Assembly: GCF_024170225.1 (NCBI RefSeq)
Contig: NZ_JALJXU010000003.1
Span: forward strand, 1 to 64,000
DNA: 64,000 nucleotides
Origin: Streptococcus gallinaceus
GTDB taxonomy: Bacteria > Bacillota > Bacilli > Lactobacillales > Streptococcaceae
Direction of reading: 5' to 3'
Part shown: one piece after another, positions 54,811 to 63,338 of the stretch
Layout: every line of letters starts with the position of its first letter
How positions within the stretch are numbered: position 1 is the stretch's first letter
The notes under the pieces: generated by a model
Databases searched by the model: none
Seen by the model: the letters and a program-made list of their open reading frames with translations, nothing else
What the model was told of the DNA's origin: nothing
Translations under genes and position numbers: made by a program

Positions 54811-56616
54811 ATGGAGAATCTAAGTAGGAGAGTAAAACGTTTCATTCTCATAGTTATTGATATGTCTATGTTGTTCATAGCTATGCTTGTGACAATGCTT
54901 TTTGTTGGTGTTTTTGCCGAGGTCAGTTGGGAGCAGATGCTTGGTTCCTATGTTGTGGTAGTAATTATATATTTAGTCGTAGCAAGTCAATGTAAGATAT
55001 TTTCAATTCTTAATCGTTTTACAGATTATAGAGTGTTGTTTCGTTTAACAGTCTCATTAGTGATTGCTTATATGGCATTATCAGTGTTTGCTGGTGGTGT
55101 TTACAAAGGAGGGTATAGTTATCGATTTCTAATTCTTTCTTGGTTACTTTCAACCTTTCTTATGACATCTCCTCGTATTATTTGGCGTGAAATGAATAGT
55201 CGTAAAAAAAGATATAAGCTAGATGCTTCTAAAGTAAGAACTCTTGTTGTTGGAGCAGGTAGCGGTGGTTCTATTTTTATTCAAACTGTTTTGGAAACGG
55301 ATTCAGATATTGATGTTGTGGGTATTGTGGATGCTGATACCAATAAACATGGCACTTATTTGCACGGTATAAAGGTAATGGGAAATCGTGAGAATATTCC
55401 AGCTTTAGTCGCCAACTATAATATTGAACAAGTGACAATCGCAATTCCATCTATCTCAGGGACAGAACGGGAAAAGTTAGTTGAAATTTGCAATCAATGC
55501 AGTGTTCGAGTGAATAGTATGCCAAGTGTAGAAGATGTTATTACTACAAAAATTTCAACACAAAATTTACGTGAAATTGATATTGCTGATCTTCTTGGTC
55601 GGAAAGAAATTGAACTGGACCAGACAACCTTGGGAGAGTTTTTTCGTCAAAAAACAGTTCTTGTGACAGGAGCTGGCGGCTCAATTGGTTCAGAAATTTG
55701 TCGTCAGATTTCAAATTTTAAGCCTGAAAAATTATTGCTATTAGGACATGGAGAGAATTCTATTTACTTAATTCACCGAGAACTATTGCAAAAATATGGT
55801 AAGGAAATAGAGATTATTCCTATCATTGCGGATATTCAGGACAGAGGCTTGATTTTTAATCTTATGAAAGAGTACCGTCCGAACTATGTTTACCATGCAG
55901 CAGCTCATAAGCATGTGCCACTGATGGAGTTTAATCCGAAAGAAGCTGTGAAAAATAATATTTTTGGGACGAAAAATGTGGCAGAAGCGGCTTGGGAGGC
56001 TTCAGTTGAAAAATTTGTCATGATTTCGACTGATAAGGCAGTCAACCCACCCAATGTAATGGGAGCAACTAAACGAGTGGCAGAGATGATCGTGACGGGG
56101 CTTAACGATAAGGGAAAAACACAATTTGTCGCAGTTCGTTTTGGGAATGTTTTAGGCAGTCGTGGGTCAGTTGTACCTGTCTTTAAAGAACAGGTTGCAA
56201 AGGGAGGGCCACTTACAGTAACAGACTTCCGCATGACACGTTACTTTATGACTATCCCTGAAGCAAGCCGTCTAGTTATTCAGGCGGGTTATCAGGCAAA
56301 AGGTGGCGAAGTCTTTGTTCTTGATATGGGTGAGCCTGTCAAAATTGTAGATTTGGCTAAAAAAGTAATCAAATTAAGTGGTCACACTGAAGAAGAAATT
56401 GGCATTGTTGAATCTGGAATTCGCCCAGGAGAAAAGCTATACGAAGAGCTTTTATCATCGGATGAACGTGTCAACGAGCAAATCCATGAAAAAATTTTTA
56501 TTGGAAAAGTTACGTTAAAATCAGTTGAAGAAGTTGATAATTTTATTGCGATTCTACTAGACTTAGAAAACAAAACTTTAAAAGAGAAACTCATTGAATT
56601 TGCGAAACAGGAGTGA
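54811..56616 (+). CDS. PglF/WbpM-like UDP-sugar 4,6-dehydratase
   Basis: The 601-residue protein has four N-terminal membrane helices, a first Rossmann-like domain (VRTLVVGAGSGGSIFIQTV) and an SDR domain from about residue 280 (TVLVTGAGGSIGSEICRQIS). The catalytic part reads VMISTDKAVNPPNVMGATKR, with a methionine where classical SDRs have Tyr, a known feature of the large dehydratase group. It converts UDP-GlcNAc or a relative to a 4-keto-6-deoxy sugar. With the next two genes it probably makes and loads a 6-deoxy-amino sugar (such as a QuiNAc or FucNAc type) as the first capsule residue. Confidence 0.87.
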   Translation: MENLSRRVKRFILIVIDMSMLFIAMLVTMLFVGVFAEVSWEQMLGSYVVVVIIYLVVASQCKIFSILNRFTDYRVLFRLTVSLVIAYMALSVFAGGVYKGGYSYRFLILSWLLSTFLMTSPRIIWREMNSRKKRYKLDASKVRTLVVGAGSGGSIFIQTVLETDSDIDVVGIVDADTNKHGTYLHGIKVMGNRENIPALVANYNIEQVTIAIPSISGTEREKLVEICNQCSVRVNSMPSVEDVITTKISTQNLREIDIADLLGRKEIELDQTTLGEFFRQKTVLVTGAGGSIGSEICRQISNFKPEKLLLLGHGENSIYLIHRELLQKYGKEIEIIPIIADIQDRGLIFNLMKEYRPNYVYHAAAHKHVPLMEFNPKEAVKNNIFGTKNVAEAAWEASVEKFVMISTDKAVNPPNVMGATKRVAEMIVTGLNDKGKTQFVAVRFGNVLGSRGSVVPVFKEQVAKGGPLTVTDFRMTRYFMTIPEASRLVIQAGYQAKGGEVFVLDMGEPVKIVDLAKKVIKLSGHTEEEIGIVESGIRPGEKLYEELLSSDERVNEQIHEKIFIGKVTLKSVEEVDNFIAILLDLENKTLKEKLIEFAKQE

Positions 56617-56619
56617 GAA

Positions 56620-57222
56620 ATGTATAACCATTTTAAAAGATTGATAGACTTTTTGTTTTCAGGAGTAGCGATTGTGTTACTAAGCCCAGTTTTATTAATT
56701 ATTGCTATCTGGATCAAATTAGATTCAAAAGGTCCTGTTCTTTTTAAACAAAGACGAGTAGGTAAGGATAAAGAATATTTTATGATTTATAAGTTTCGGT
56801 CTATGTATATTGATACACCAGCCGATACACCGACACACCTACTAAAAGATCCTACAGCAATGATTACTAAATCTGGCGCTTTTTTACGAAGAACAAGTCT
56901 AGATGAATTACCACAACTCTTTAATATTTTTAAAGGAGAAATGGCAATTATTGGTCCTCGTCCAGCTCTTTGGAATCAGTATGATTTGATTGAAGAACGT
57001 GATAAATACGGTGTTAATGATATTCGACCAGGATTGACTGGATGGGCGCAAATCAATGGTCGTGATGAACTTGAAATTGATGAAAAATCTAAGTTAGACA
57101 GCTACTATGTTGACAATATGTCGTTTGCTTTTGATATAAAATGTTTCTTTGGTACTTTCTTGAGTGTCGTAAAGAGTGAAGGCGTTGTTGAGGGGGGGAC
57201 AGGAATGAAGAAGGAGAACTAG
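56620..57222 (+). CDS. Initiating sugar-phosphate transferase (PglC/WcaJ-like)
   Basis: The 200-residue protein is the short single-helix type: one N-terminal membrane segment (LIDFLFSGVAIVLLSPVLLI), then FKQRRVGKDKEYFMIYKFRS, LRRTSLDELPQLFNIFKGEM and GPRPALWNQYDLI, which are the catalytic and phosphate-binding parts. It transfers a sugar-phosphate to undecaprenyl phosphate to start the repeat unit. It follows the dehydratase by three bases and the next gene follows directly. Confidence 0.93.
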   Translation: MYNHFKRLIDFLFSGVAIVLLSPVLLIIAIWIKLDSKGPVLFKQRRVGKDKEYFMIYKFRSMYIDTPADTPTHLLKDPTAMITKSGAFLRRTSLDELPQLFNIFKGEMAIIGPRPALWNQYDLIEERDKYGVNDIRPGLTGWAQINGRDELEIDEKSKLDSYYVDNMSFAFDIKCFFGTFLSVVKSEGVVEGGTGMKKEN

Positions 57223-58076
57223 ATGAAAAAGGTACTGATTACAGGAGCAAACTCCTATATAGGTACATCTGTTGAGCGCTGGTTACTACACTCTGATAAC
57301 GAGTATGTAGTTGATACCTTAGATGTGAAGAGCCCCAAATGGATTGAACACGACTTTTCAATATATGATTCAGTATTTCATGTGGCAGGAATCGCACATT
57401 TCTCTAAAGATGAGAGTAAGAAAGATTTATATTATCAAGTTAACACTAAATTAACATATCAAGTAGCTAAAAAAGTAAAGGATGCTAATGTTTCTCAATT
57501 TATCTTCATGAGCAGCATAATTGTTTATGGAGATAGTACATCTAGAGAACGACTCATTACAAAAGATACAATTCCAACTCCAAGCGATTTTTATGGGGAT
57601 AGTAAGTATCAAGCAGAATTAAAGATTCAAACTTTGGTAGATGAAAAGTTTAAGGTTGTCATTATTCGACCACCAATGATATATGGCAAAGGTTCTAAAG
57701 GAAATTATCCACGACTTTCAAAGTTAGCACAAAAATTACCAGTTTTTCCTAATTATGAAAATAAACGAAGTATGTTGCATATTGATAACCTTTGTGAGTT
57801 TATAAAGCAAGTTATTGATGGTAACTTGGAAGGTGTACTGTTTCCGCAAAACAAGGAATACGTAGCTACTAGTCAACTTGTAAAAACTGTTGCTAGTGTA
57901 CATCATCATAAGATTAATCTAACCAAAATGTTTAATCCAATTATTCAATTGCTATTTTTTAATGATAATATAAAAAAATGTTTGGAAATTTAATGTATGA
58001 AACGACGATGAGTCAGTATGATTTTGAATATCAAATTAGAGATTTTGAAGAATCAATAGAATTAACAGAATTATAA
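57223..58076 (+). pseudogene. NAD-dependent epimerase/reductase, C-terminus in the -1 frame after an A7 run
   Basis: The first 256 codons (to 57993) encode an extended SDR protein: VLITGANSYIGTSVERWLL, an SSIIVYGDSTS strand, catalytic YGDSKYQAELKIQ and IIRPPMIYGKGSKGNYPR. This frame ends KKCLEI. At 57972-57978 lies A_AAA_AAA in the zero frame. Reading on in -1 gives KMFGNLMYETTMSQYDFEYQ and ends FEESIELTEL at 58076, the C-terminus expected for this family. So either the A run lost one base, or -1 slippage makes some full-length protein. Role: probably 4-keto reduction or epimerisation of the initiating sugar. Listed as pseudogene with that reservation. Confidence 0.65.
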
Positions 58077-58083
58077 TGGGAGT

Positions 58084-59238
58084 ATGATAGTGGAAAAGAA
58101 ATATGCCCTCATTGTGGCTAGTGTTGCTTCGATGATAGAGCAGTTTAATATGCATAATATTTGTCTATTACAGGAGCAGGGATATGAGGTTCATATTGCG
58201 ACAAATTTTGAAAACGGGAGTACAATTTCTGATGAGCGAATTATTCAACTGAAAGAAGAGCTAAATAGCAATAATGTTAAGTTTTTTCAGATTGATTTTA
58301 GTAGGAATGTCGGTAATTTTATAAGTCATAAAAAAGCATATTCTCAACTAAGAAGAATTAGCGAATTGTATAACTATTCACTCATGCATTGTCATTCTCC
58401 AATTGGTGGAGTACTTGCAAGACTTGTATTTAGAAATTCTTCAACGAAAATTATTTATACAGCACATGGATTTCAGTTTTACAAAGGGGGACGTGTCAGA
58501 GACTGGGTGTTATTCTATCCTATTGAATATATTTTTTCTTATTTTACTGATATTTTAATCACGATTAACAATGAAGATTATGCTTTGGCTACTACTTCGA
58601 TGAAAGCAAAGAAAGTTTTCAAAGTGGATGGTGTTGGTATTGAATATTCAAAAATTCGGGCATCTGCTACTCGCAACAAATCATCAAAAATAAGGCATTC
58701 TCTTGGATTATCGGAAGAAGAAATAATATTAATTTCGGTGGGGGAATTGAGTGTTCGAAAGAATCATATGATTATTATTAAAGCTCTTGCTATGCTCGAT
58801 TTACCAAATCTTACGTACTTAATTATTGGTCAAGGGGAACAAGAATTAGTTATTAAAAAATATTTGGAAGCAAATAATTTATGTAATAAAGTTTTGTTAC
58901 TTGGTTATCGTAAAAACATTCCGCAATTACTTCAAGAGAGCGACATTTTTTGTTTTCCTTCTAAAAGAGAAGGGTTGGGCTTAGCAGCAATTGAAGCGAT
59001 GGCAGCAGGTCTTCCGATATTAACTTCTAACGTTAATGGAATAAATGATTATTCTATAAGTGGAGAAACTGGTTATAAATACCATTTTGATGATGTAGAG
59101 GGGTTTGCAGAGGGGATTTGCCGACTATTAGATAATGAAACACGTCAAAAAATAGGAGAGCACAATGTCCATGCCGCAAAAAAATATGATATTGCACAAG
59201 TGAATCAGCAAATGAAAGCTATTTACAGTCAATTATAA
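58084..59238 (+). CDS. Capsule glycosyltransferase, GT4 family
   Basis: The 384-residue GT-B enzyme has an N-terminal domain with MHCHSPIGGVLARLVFRN and IIYTAHGFQFYKGG, and a C-terminal GT4 domain with ISVGELSVRKNHMIIIKALA and FCFPSKREGLGLAAIEAMAA (the EX7E motif). It likely adds the second or a later sugar of the repeat unit. The donor cannot be told from sequence. Confidence 0.9.
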   Translation: MIVEKKYALIVASVASMIEQFNMHNICLLQEQGYEVHIATNFENGSTISDERIIQLKEELNSNNVKFFQIDFSRNVGNFISHKKAYSQLRRISELYNYSLMHCHSPIGGVLARLVFRNSSTKIIYTAHGFQFYKGGRVRDWVLFYPIEYIFSYFTDILITINNEDYALATTSMKAKKVFKVDGVGIEYSKIRASATRNKSSKIRHSLGLSEEEIILISVGELSVRKNHMIIIKALAMLDLPNLTYLIIGQGEQELVIKKYLEANNLCNKVLLLGYRKNIPQLLQESDIFCFPSKREGLGLAAIEAMAAGLPILTSNVNGINDYSISGETGYKYHFDDVEGFAEGICRLLDNETRQKIGEHNVHAAKKYDIAQVNQQMKAIYSQL

Positions 59239-59247
59239 GGAGAAAAA

Positions 59248-60354
59248 ATGGTCATTTTTTATTTTATTTTTCTATTGTTGATTTGCCTGAGCCTTGTATT
59301 TCCTAACAGTAAAATAGTATTTGGGATGAATTCTTTGCTACTATGGATTTTGTTTGCTTTCAACCGCGGCGGTGCCGACTATATAGGCTATAGAGCAATG
59401 TTTTATACCTTTGGAAATGAGGCAGTACATTTTGATTTTAAAGGAGATTCATTGTGGAAGCTGCTTAATCAAATCTTTTATCAAATGCATTTTAGCTTGG
59501 AAATATTTCTAACAGTCATTCTTACCTGTGCAGTTGTTTCCTATTTGCTTTTTATCAAAAAATATTCCAAAAACCCTAATATTGTACTTGCTTTAAGCAG
59601 TGTATATCCTTTAGTAGATAACATCATACAGAAACGTTTTTTTTTAGCGATGGCAATTTTAATATGGATTGTTCCGATTTGTTTAAAGCATAGATATAGT
59701 TATAAACGATTATTCTATTCGACAGTATTCATCTACCTATCATATTTGATACACTCAGGATATGCTATCATGTTACTTTTATTAGTACCTATTTATTGTA
59801 TAGATAGAGAGTTTAAAAGTAGAATGATAGGGTATCTAACAGTATTATCTGTAGTTTTAGGAAGTGTAGCTTTGAAATTTGCTCCGTTATTGATATCTAG
59901 TAGTAAGTTATATTTATACTTGGAAGATACTTCTTTAAAGACAAATCTTTGGAAATTGGTGGTTCATGTTGCCATTATTTTTATCTATACAGGACTTGTA
60001 TATCAATCATATCGACCGTTAGTAAAAGAACATCCAGAAAACAAAGATTTTCATCAAGTATTAATGTGGATTTCATCAGGGATGTTGCTATTCATTCCTT
60101 TTGTATTACTCAATTCTACATTTTTTAGATTTCCACGACTTTTATTTTTATTCGCGTTTATCATGGTTTCCAATTTATTCAATGTGAAAGACTATAAGAT
60201 AAAATTACATACATTTAACGTATTACTTATAATGATGGGGATACAGGTGGCAATGTTTGCGATGATGTATGTCTTGACAGGAAATGCAGGTTTTAATAGT
60301 TTGGTGCGCCCTTTGATTGAATTAAATGAAGTTTTGCAGCATGTAGTGAGGTAA
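59248..60354 (+). CDS. wzy: EpsG-like capsule polymerase (Wzy)
   Basis: The 368-residue membrane protein has about ten hydrophobic helices and the EpsG-family opening: FPNSKIVFGMNSLLLWILFA then FNRGGADYIGYRAMF. YLIHSGYAIMLLLLVPIY includes a conserved His. EpsG/Wzy proteins join repeat units on the outer side of the membrane. AAGGAG lies nine bases before the ATG. The assignment as polymerase rests on family and its place among glycosyltransferases. Confidence 0.82.
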   Translation: MVIFYFIFLLLICLSLVFPNSKIVFGMNSLLLWILFAFNRGGADYIGYRAMFYTFGNEAVHFDFKGDSLWKLLNQIFYQMHFSLEIFLTVILTCAVVSYLLFIKKYSKNPNIVLALSSVYPLVDNIIQKRFFLAMAILIWIVPICLKHRYSYKRLFYSTVFIYLSYLIHSGYAIMLLLLVPIYCIDREFKSRMIGYLTVLSVVLGSVALKFAPLLISSSKLYLYLEDTSLKTNLWKLVVHVAIIFIYTGLVYQSYRPLVKEHPENKDFHQVLMWISSGMLLFIPFVLLNSTFFRFPRLLFLFAFIMVSNLFNVKDYKIKLHTFNVLLIMMGIQVAMFAMMYVLTGNAGFNSLVRPLIELNEVLQHVVR

Positions 60355-60365
60355 GGAGAGAGTAA

Positions 60366-61412
60366 GTGAATAAAGTTTCAATTATTGTTCCGATATATAA
60401 TGTTGGAAACTACTTATTTCAATGTTTGATGAGCATTCAAAAACAAACTTATCAGAATATTGAAGTAATTTTAGTAGATGATGGAAGTAGTGATTTATCA
60501 TCAGATGTTGCAAAGAGATTCTCGGAACAAGATGAACGATTTATTTATCATCGCAAAGTTAATGGAGGTTTATCTTCGGCTAGAAATGCTGGTTTGAAAA
60601 TGGTTACGGGAAACTTTGTTTTATTTGTAGACGGGGATGATATGCTGGAAGAAAATTGCGTTGAAGAGTTGATACGAGTTCAAAATGCATTTGAAGTTGA
60701 TATTGTATTATTTCCATTTACTAAATTTTATGGTACGCAACGGGAAGAATGTTCGATTATCCCAACAGAATTTCCGGTTGATTTGGCTGGATACGTCCAT
60801 CAAAGAATTTTTGGTTTAACCAATTCACAATTAAACGCACCTCTTACTAGTGAGAGACTAAATACTGCATGGGGGAAATTGTATTTGTTTGAAAAAATAC
60901 AGAATTTCACCTTTACGGACACTCAAATCATTGGCAGTGAGGATGTATACTACAATGCTCAAGTGTTCAGTCAACATCTATCAGTAGCCTATTGTGATAA
61001 TACTAGATATTTGTATAGAAAAGATAATGAGAATAGCTTAACAACTGTTTATAATGAGGCGTTGATTGATCGTCATCATCGATTATATAGTTTGATGTTT
61101 GATATTATTCAAGAGCATAGTTTAGATGAAAATTTTACAGAGTCTTTAGATAATCGGATTATTTTAAATTTATTCCCTTTAATTGCCAATATAGTGAACT
61201 CTAAAAAAAAATTGAGATTTAAATTAGTAGCGATTAAAGAATTATTGACTAAAAAGATATATCAAGAGAGATTTAGAGCTTTTCAATTCTCCAGATTACC
61301 ATCTATATGGAGAATTTTTTACAGGTTGTGTAAATATAAAATGGTATTTAGTTTGTTGTGTATGGTACGAGTAATGTATATGGTGAGGTCGTTACGAAAT
61401 GGCAATAAATGA
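60366..61412 (+). CDS. Capsule glycosyltransferase, GT2 family
   Basis: The start is GTG (AAGGAGAG ahead). The 348-residue protein reads SIIVPIYNVGNYLFQCLMSI, VILVDDGSSDLSSDV and FVDGDDMLEENC (metal-binding DxD). The C-terminal half is helical and basic and probably associates with the membrane. The last 14 bases overlap the next gene. Donor unknown. Confidence 0.92.
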   Translation: MNKVSIIVPIYNVGNYLFQCLMSIQKQTYQNIEVILVDDGSSDLSSDVAKRFSEQDERFIYHRKVNGGLSSARNAGLKMVTGNFVLFVDGDDMLEENCVEELIRVQNAFEVDIVLFPFTKFYGTQREECSIIPTEFPVDLAGYVHQRIFGLTNSQLNAPLTSERLNTAWGKLYLFEKIQNFTFTDTQIIGSEDVYYNAQVFSQHLSVAYCDNTRYLYRKDNENSLTTVYNEALIDRHHRLYSLMFDIIQEHSLDENFTESLDNRIILNLFPLIANIVNSKKKLRFKLVAIKELLTKKIYQERFRAFQFSRLPSIWRIFYRLCKYKMVFSLLCMVRVMYMVRSLRNGNK

Positions 61413-62367
61413 TCCTAAAAGAATTTTCATTATTCCTTATTTTGGAAAGTTTAATAATTACTTTCAATTATTTTTAAATTCATGTAAACAAAATAATCAG
61501 ACTAATTTTTTAATTTTAACAGATGATACCACTGCATTTGATTATCCTCAAAATGTTACGGTCATCTATACTTCTCTGGAAGAAATAAGTACCAGAGCTG
61601 AGAGCGCATTACATCGACCTATACATATTAATAGAGCCTATAAATTATGTGATTTTAAAGCTATATATGGAATACTGTTTGCAGATTTGGTTCAAGATTA
61701 TGATTATTGGGGATATTGTGATACAGATTTGATTTTTGGTAATTTTGATGGTATGATAGAAAAAATATTCGAACAAGATTATGATAAAATATTCTTTTTA
61801 GGACACTGTACCTTGGTCAGAAATTCAAAAGAAATTAATCAATTATTATTGTCTAATAAAAATTTTTTAGAAAAATTAACAGATGTTGATAATAATTATT
61901 CACTAGATGAAGAATTTAATGGAAGTATCAATACAATATTACTAAATAAAGAAAAAAGAGTGTGCTTAGAGGAATTAGAAGCAAATACTTATACCAAAAC
62001 GTCAAATTTTTATTTAACGAAATGGAACAAGAGGCTTCAAAAGTATGAGATTATCAAGCGGAAAAATCATGTATTTGTTCGTGAAGAAAAAGGTTTATTT
62101 GAGTATTTTATAGAAAATGGTCAGCTGATAAAGAAAGAGTATCTATATATGCATTTTCAATCACGTCTAATGGAGCTTAAGGTGGATTGTAACAGTTCAG
62201 TCTACAAAATTATACCGAATGCTTTTGAACCATTAGAGTATACAGAAGTTAGTCTAGATAATTTCGCGAAAATCAAAAAGAAAAATTGGAACTTACATTA
62301 TTTTAGATTACGTTCTAAAAACCTTAAAATAAAACTAGAAAGAAAATTAAAGAAAAAATGGAAGTAG
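61399..62367 (+). CDS. Putative capsule glycosyltransferase (DUF6625-like)
   Basis: The 322-residue protein begins RIFIIPYFGKFNNYFQLFLN and has a DxD-like YWGYCDTDLIFGNFDGMIEK. This is the pattern of the DUF6625 group in polysaccharide loci, which is thought to be glycosyltransferase-like. The C-terminus is very basic (LKIKLERKLKKKWK). It overlaps both neighbours (14 and 10 bases), so it is translationally coupled in the capsule operon. Confidence 0.75.
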   Translation: MAINDPKRIFIIPYFGKFNNYFQLFLNSCKQNNQTNFLILTDDTTAFDYPQNVTVIYTSLEEISTRAESALHRPIHINRAYKLCDFKAIYGILFADLVQDYDYWGYCDTDLIFGNFDGMIEKIFEQDYDKIFFLGHCTLVRNSKEINQLLLSNKNFLEKLTDVDNNYSLDEEFNGSINTILLNKEKRVCLEELEANTYTKTSNFYLTKWNKRLQKYEIIKRKNHVFVREEKGLFEYFIENGQLIKKEYLYMHFQSRLMELKVDCNSSVYKIIPNAFEPLEYTEVSLDNFAKIKKKNWNLHYFRLRSKNLKIKLERKLKKKWK

Positions 62368-63338
62368 ATATTAGCGTTATCATCCCCGCTTACAATGCAG
62401 AAAAGACAATAGAAAAATGTATCGAAAGTGTATTGGTACAGACTGGATGTAGCTATGAGATGATAATTGTGAATGATGGCTCAACAGATCGAACACCAGA
62501 AATTATTGAGCGATATAAGAAACAATACGATAATATTGTATATATTAGTCAAGAGAATAAGGGACCTGCTATAGCTCGAAATGTTGCTCTTGATAAAGTT
62601 TCGGGGAAACATATATTATTTCTAGATAGCGATGATTTTCTTACGGTAGATGCCTTTGCCATCTTATCCTCTTATATTGGGAAGGATTTAGTTATTTTAG
62701 GATTTCAGCATGTAAAAAATGAAGAGATAGTAAAAAAGTACCGTTTTGATAGGACACAACAGATAAATTTGAGAGATTTATTTGAAGAGTATAGATATTT
62801 ATCTTATCTAAATCCAAGTTGCACAAGACTATTCAAAGCTTCCTTAATAAAAAAATATAATATAGAGTTTGTTTCTGAGGATGTAATAGGAGGTAGCTTT
62901 GGTGAGGATACTATTTTCAATTACTCTTATTATAAAAATATATTAAACTGTTACGTAGATTCTAGTATTATTTATAATGTAAATTTAACTGAAAATTCAT
63001 TATCCAGAACTTATAAAAAAAATACATTTCAACCGATGTTATATTCATTAAAATTAAGCCAGGAGCTCTCGCTTTCAACTAAAGGGAAATCATTGACCTT
63101 TTTAAAGTTATTAAAAAATTTTGTTCTAAATGAGATTGGAACAGGAGTTAATAGTTTGATCATTATTGCTGAAATTAAAGAGTTTCATCAACAGAGTCAA
63201 AGTTTTCTCGTATCAGATACTAGCCTATATAATCGCTTATTGGTATTTTTTTTAAATAGAAGGTTTTATTTTATGAGCTATTTTGTTTTAAAAATAGCTT
63301 TTTGGAGATTAAAAAATATGAGGTCAAAAAGTGCATAA
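62358..63338 (+). CDS. Capsule glycosyltransferase, GT2 family
   Basis: The 326-residue GT-A enzyme has ISVIIPAYNAEKTIEKCIES, IIVNDGSTDRTPEII and ILFLDSDDFLTVDAF. It is distinct from the GT2 at 60366, with a short C-terminal helix region. Overlaps: starts ten bases before the previous stop, and ends eight bases after the next start. AT-rich like the rest of the distal capsule genes. Confidence 0.92.
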   Translation: MEVDISVIIPAYNAEKTIEKCIESVLVQTGCSYEMIIVNDGSTDRTPEIIERYKKQYDNIVYISQENKGPAIARNVALDKVSGKHILFLDSDDFLTVDAFAILSSYIGKDLVILGFQHVKNEEIVKKYRFDRTQQINLRDLFEEYRYLSYLNPSCTRLFKASLIKKYNIEFVSEDVIGGSFGEDTIFNYSYYKNILNCYVDSSIIYNVNLTENSLSRTYKKNTFQPMLYSLKLSQELSLSTKGKSLTFLKLLKNFVLNEIGTGVNSLIIIAEIKEFHQQSQSFLVSDTSLYNRLLVFFLNRRFYFMSYFVLKIAFWRLKNMRSKSA

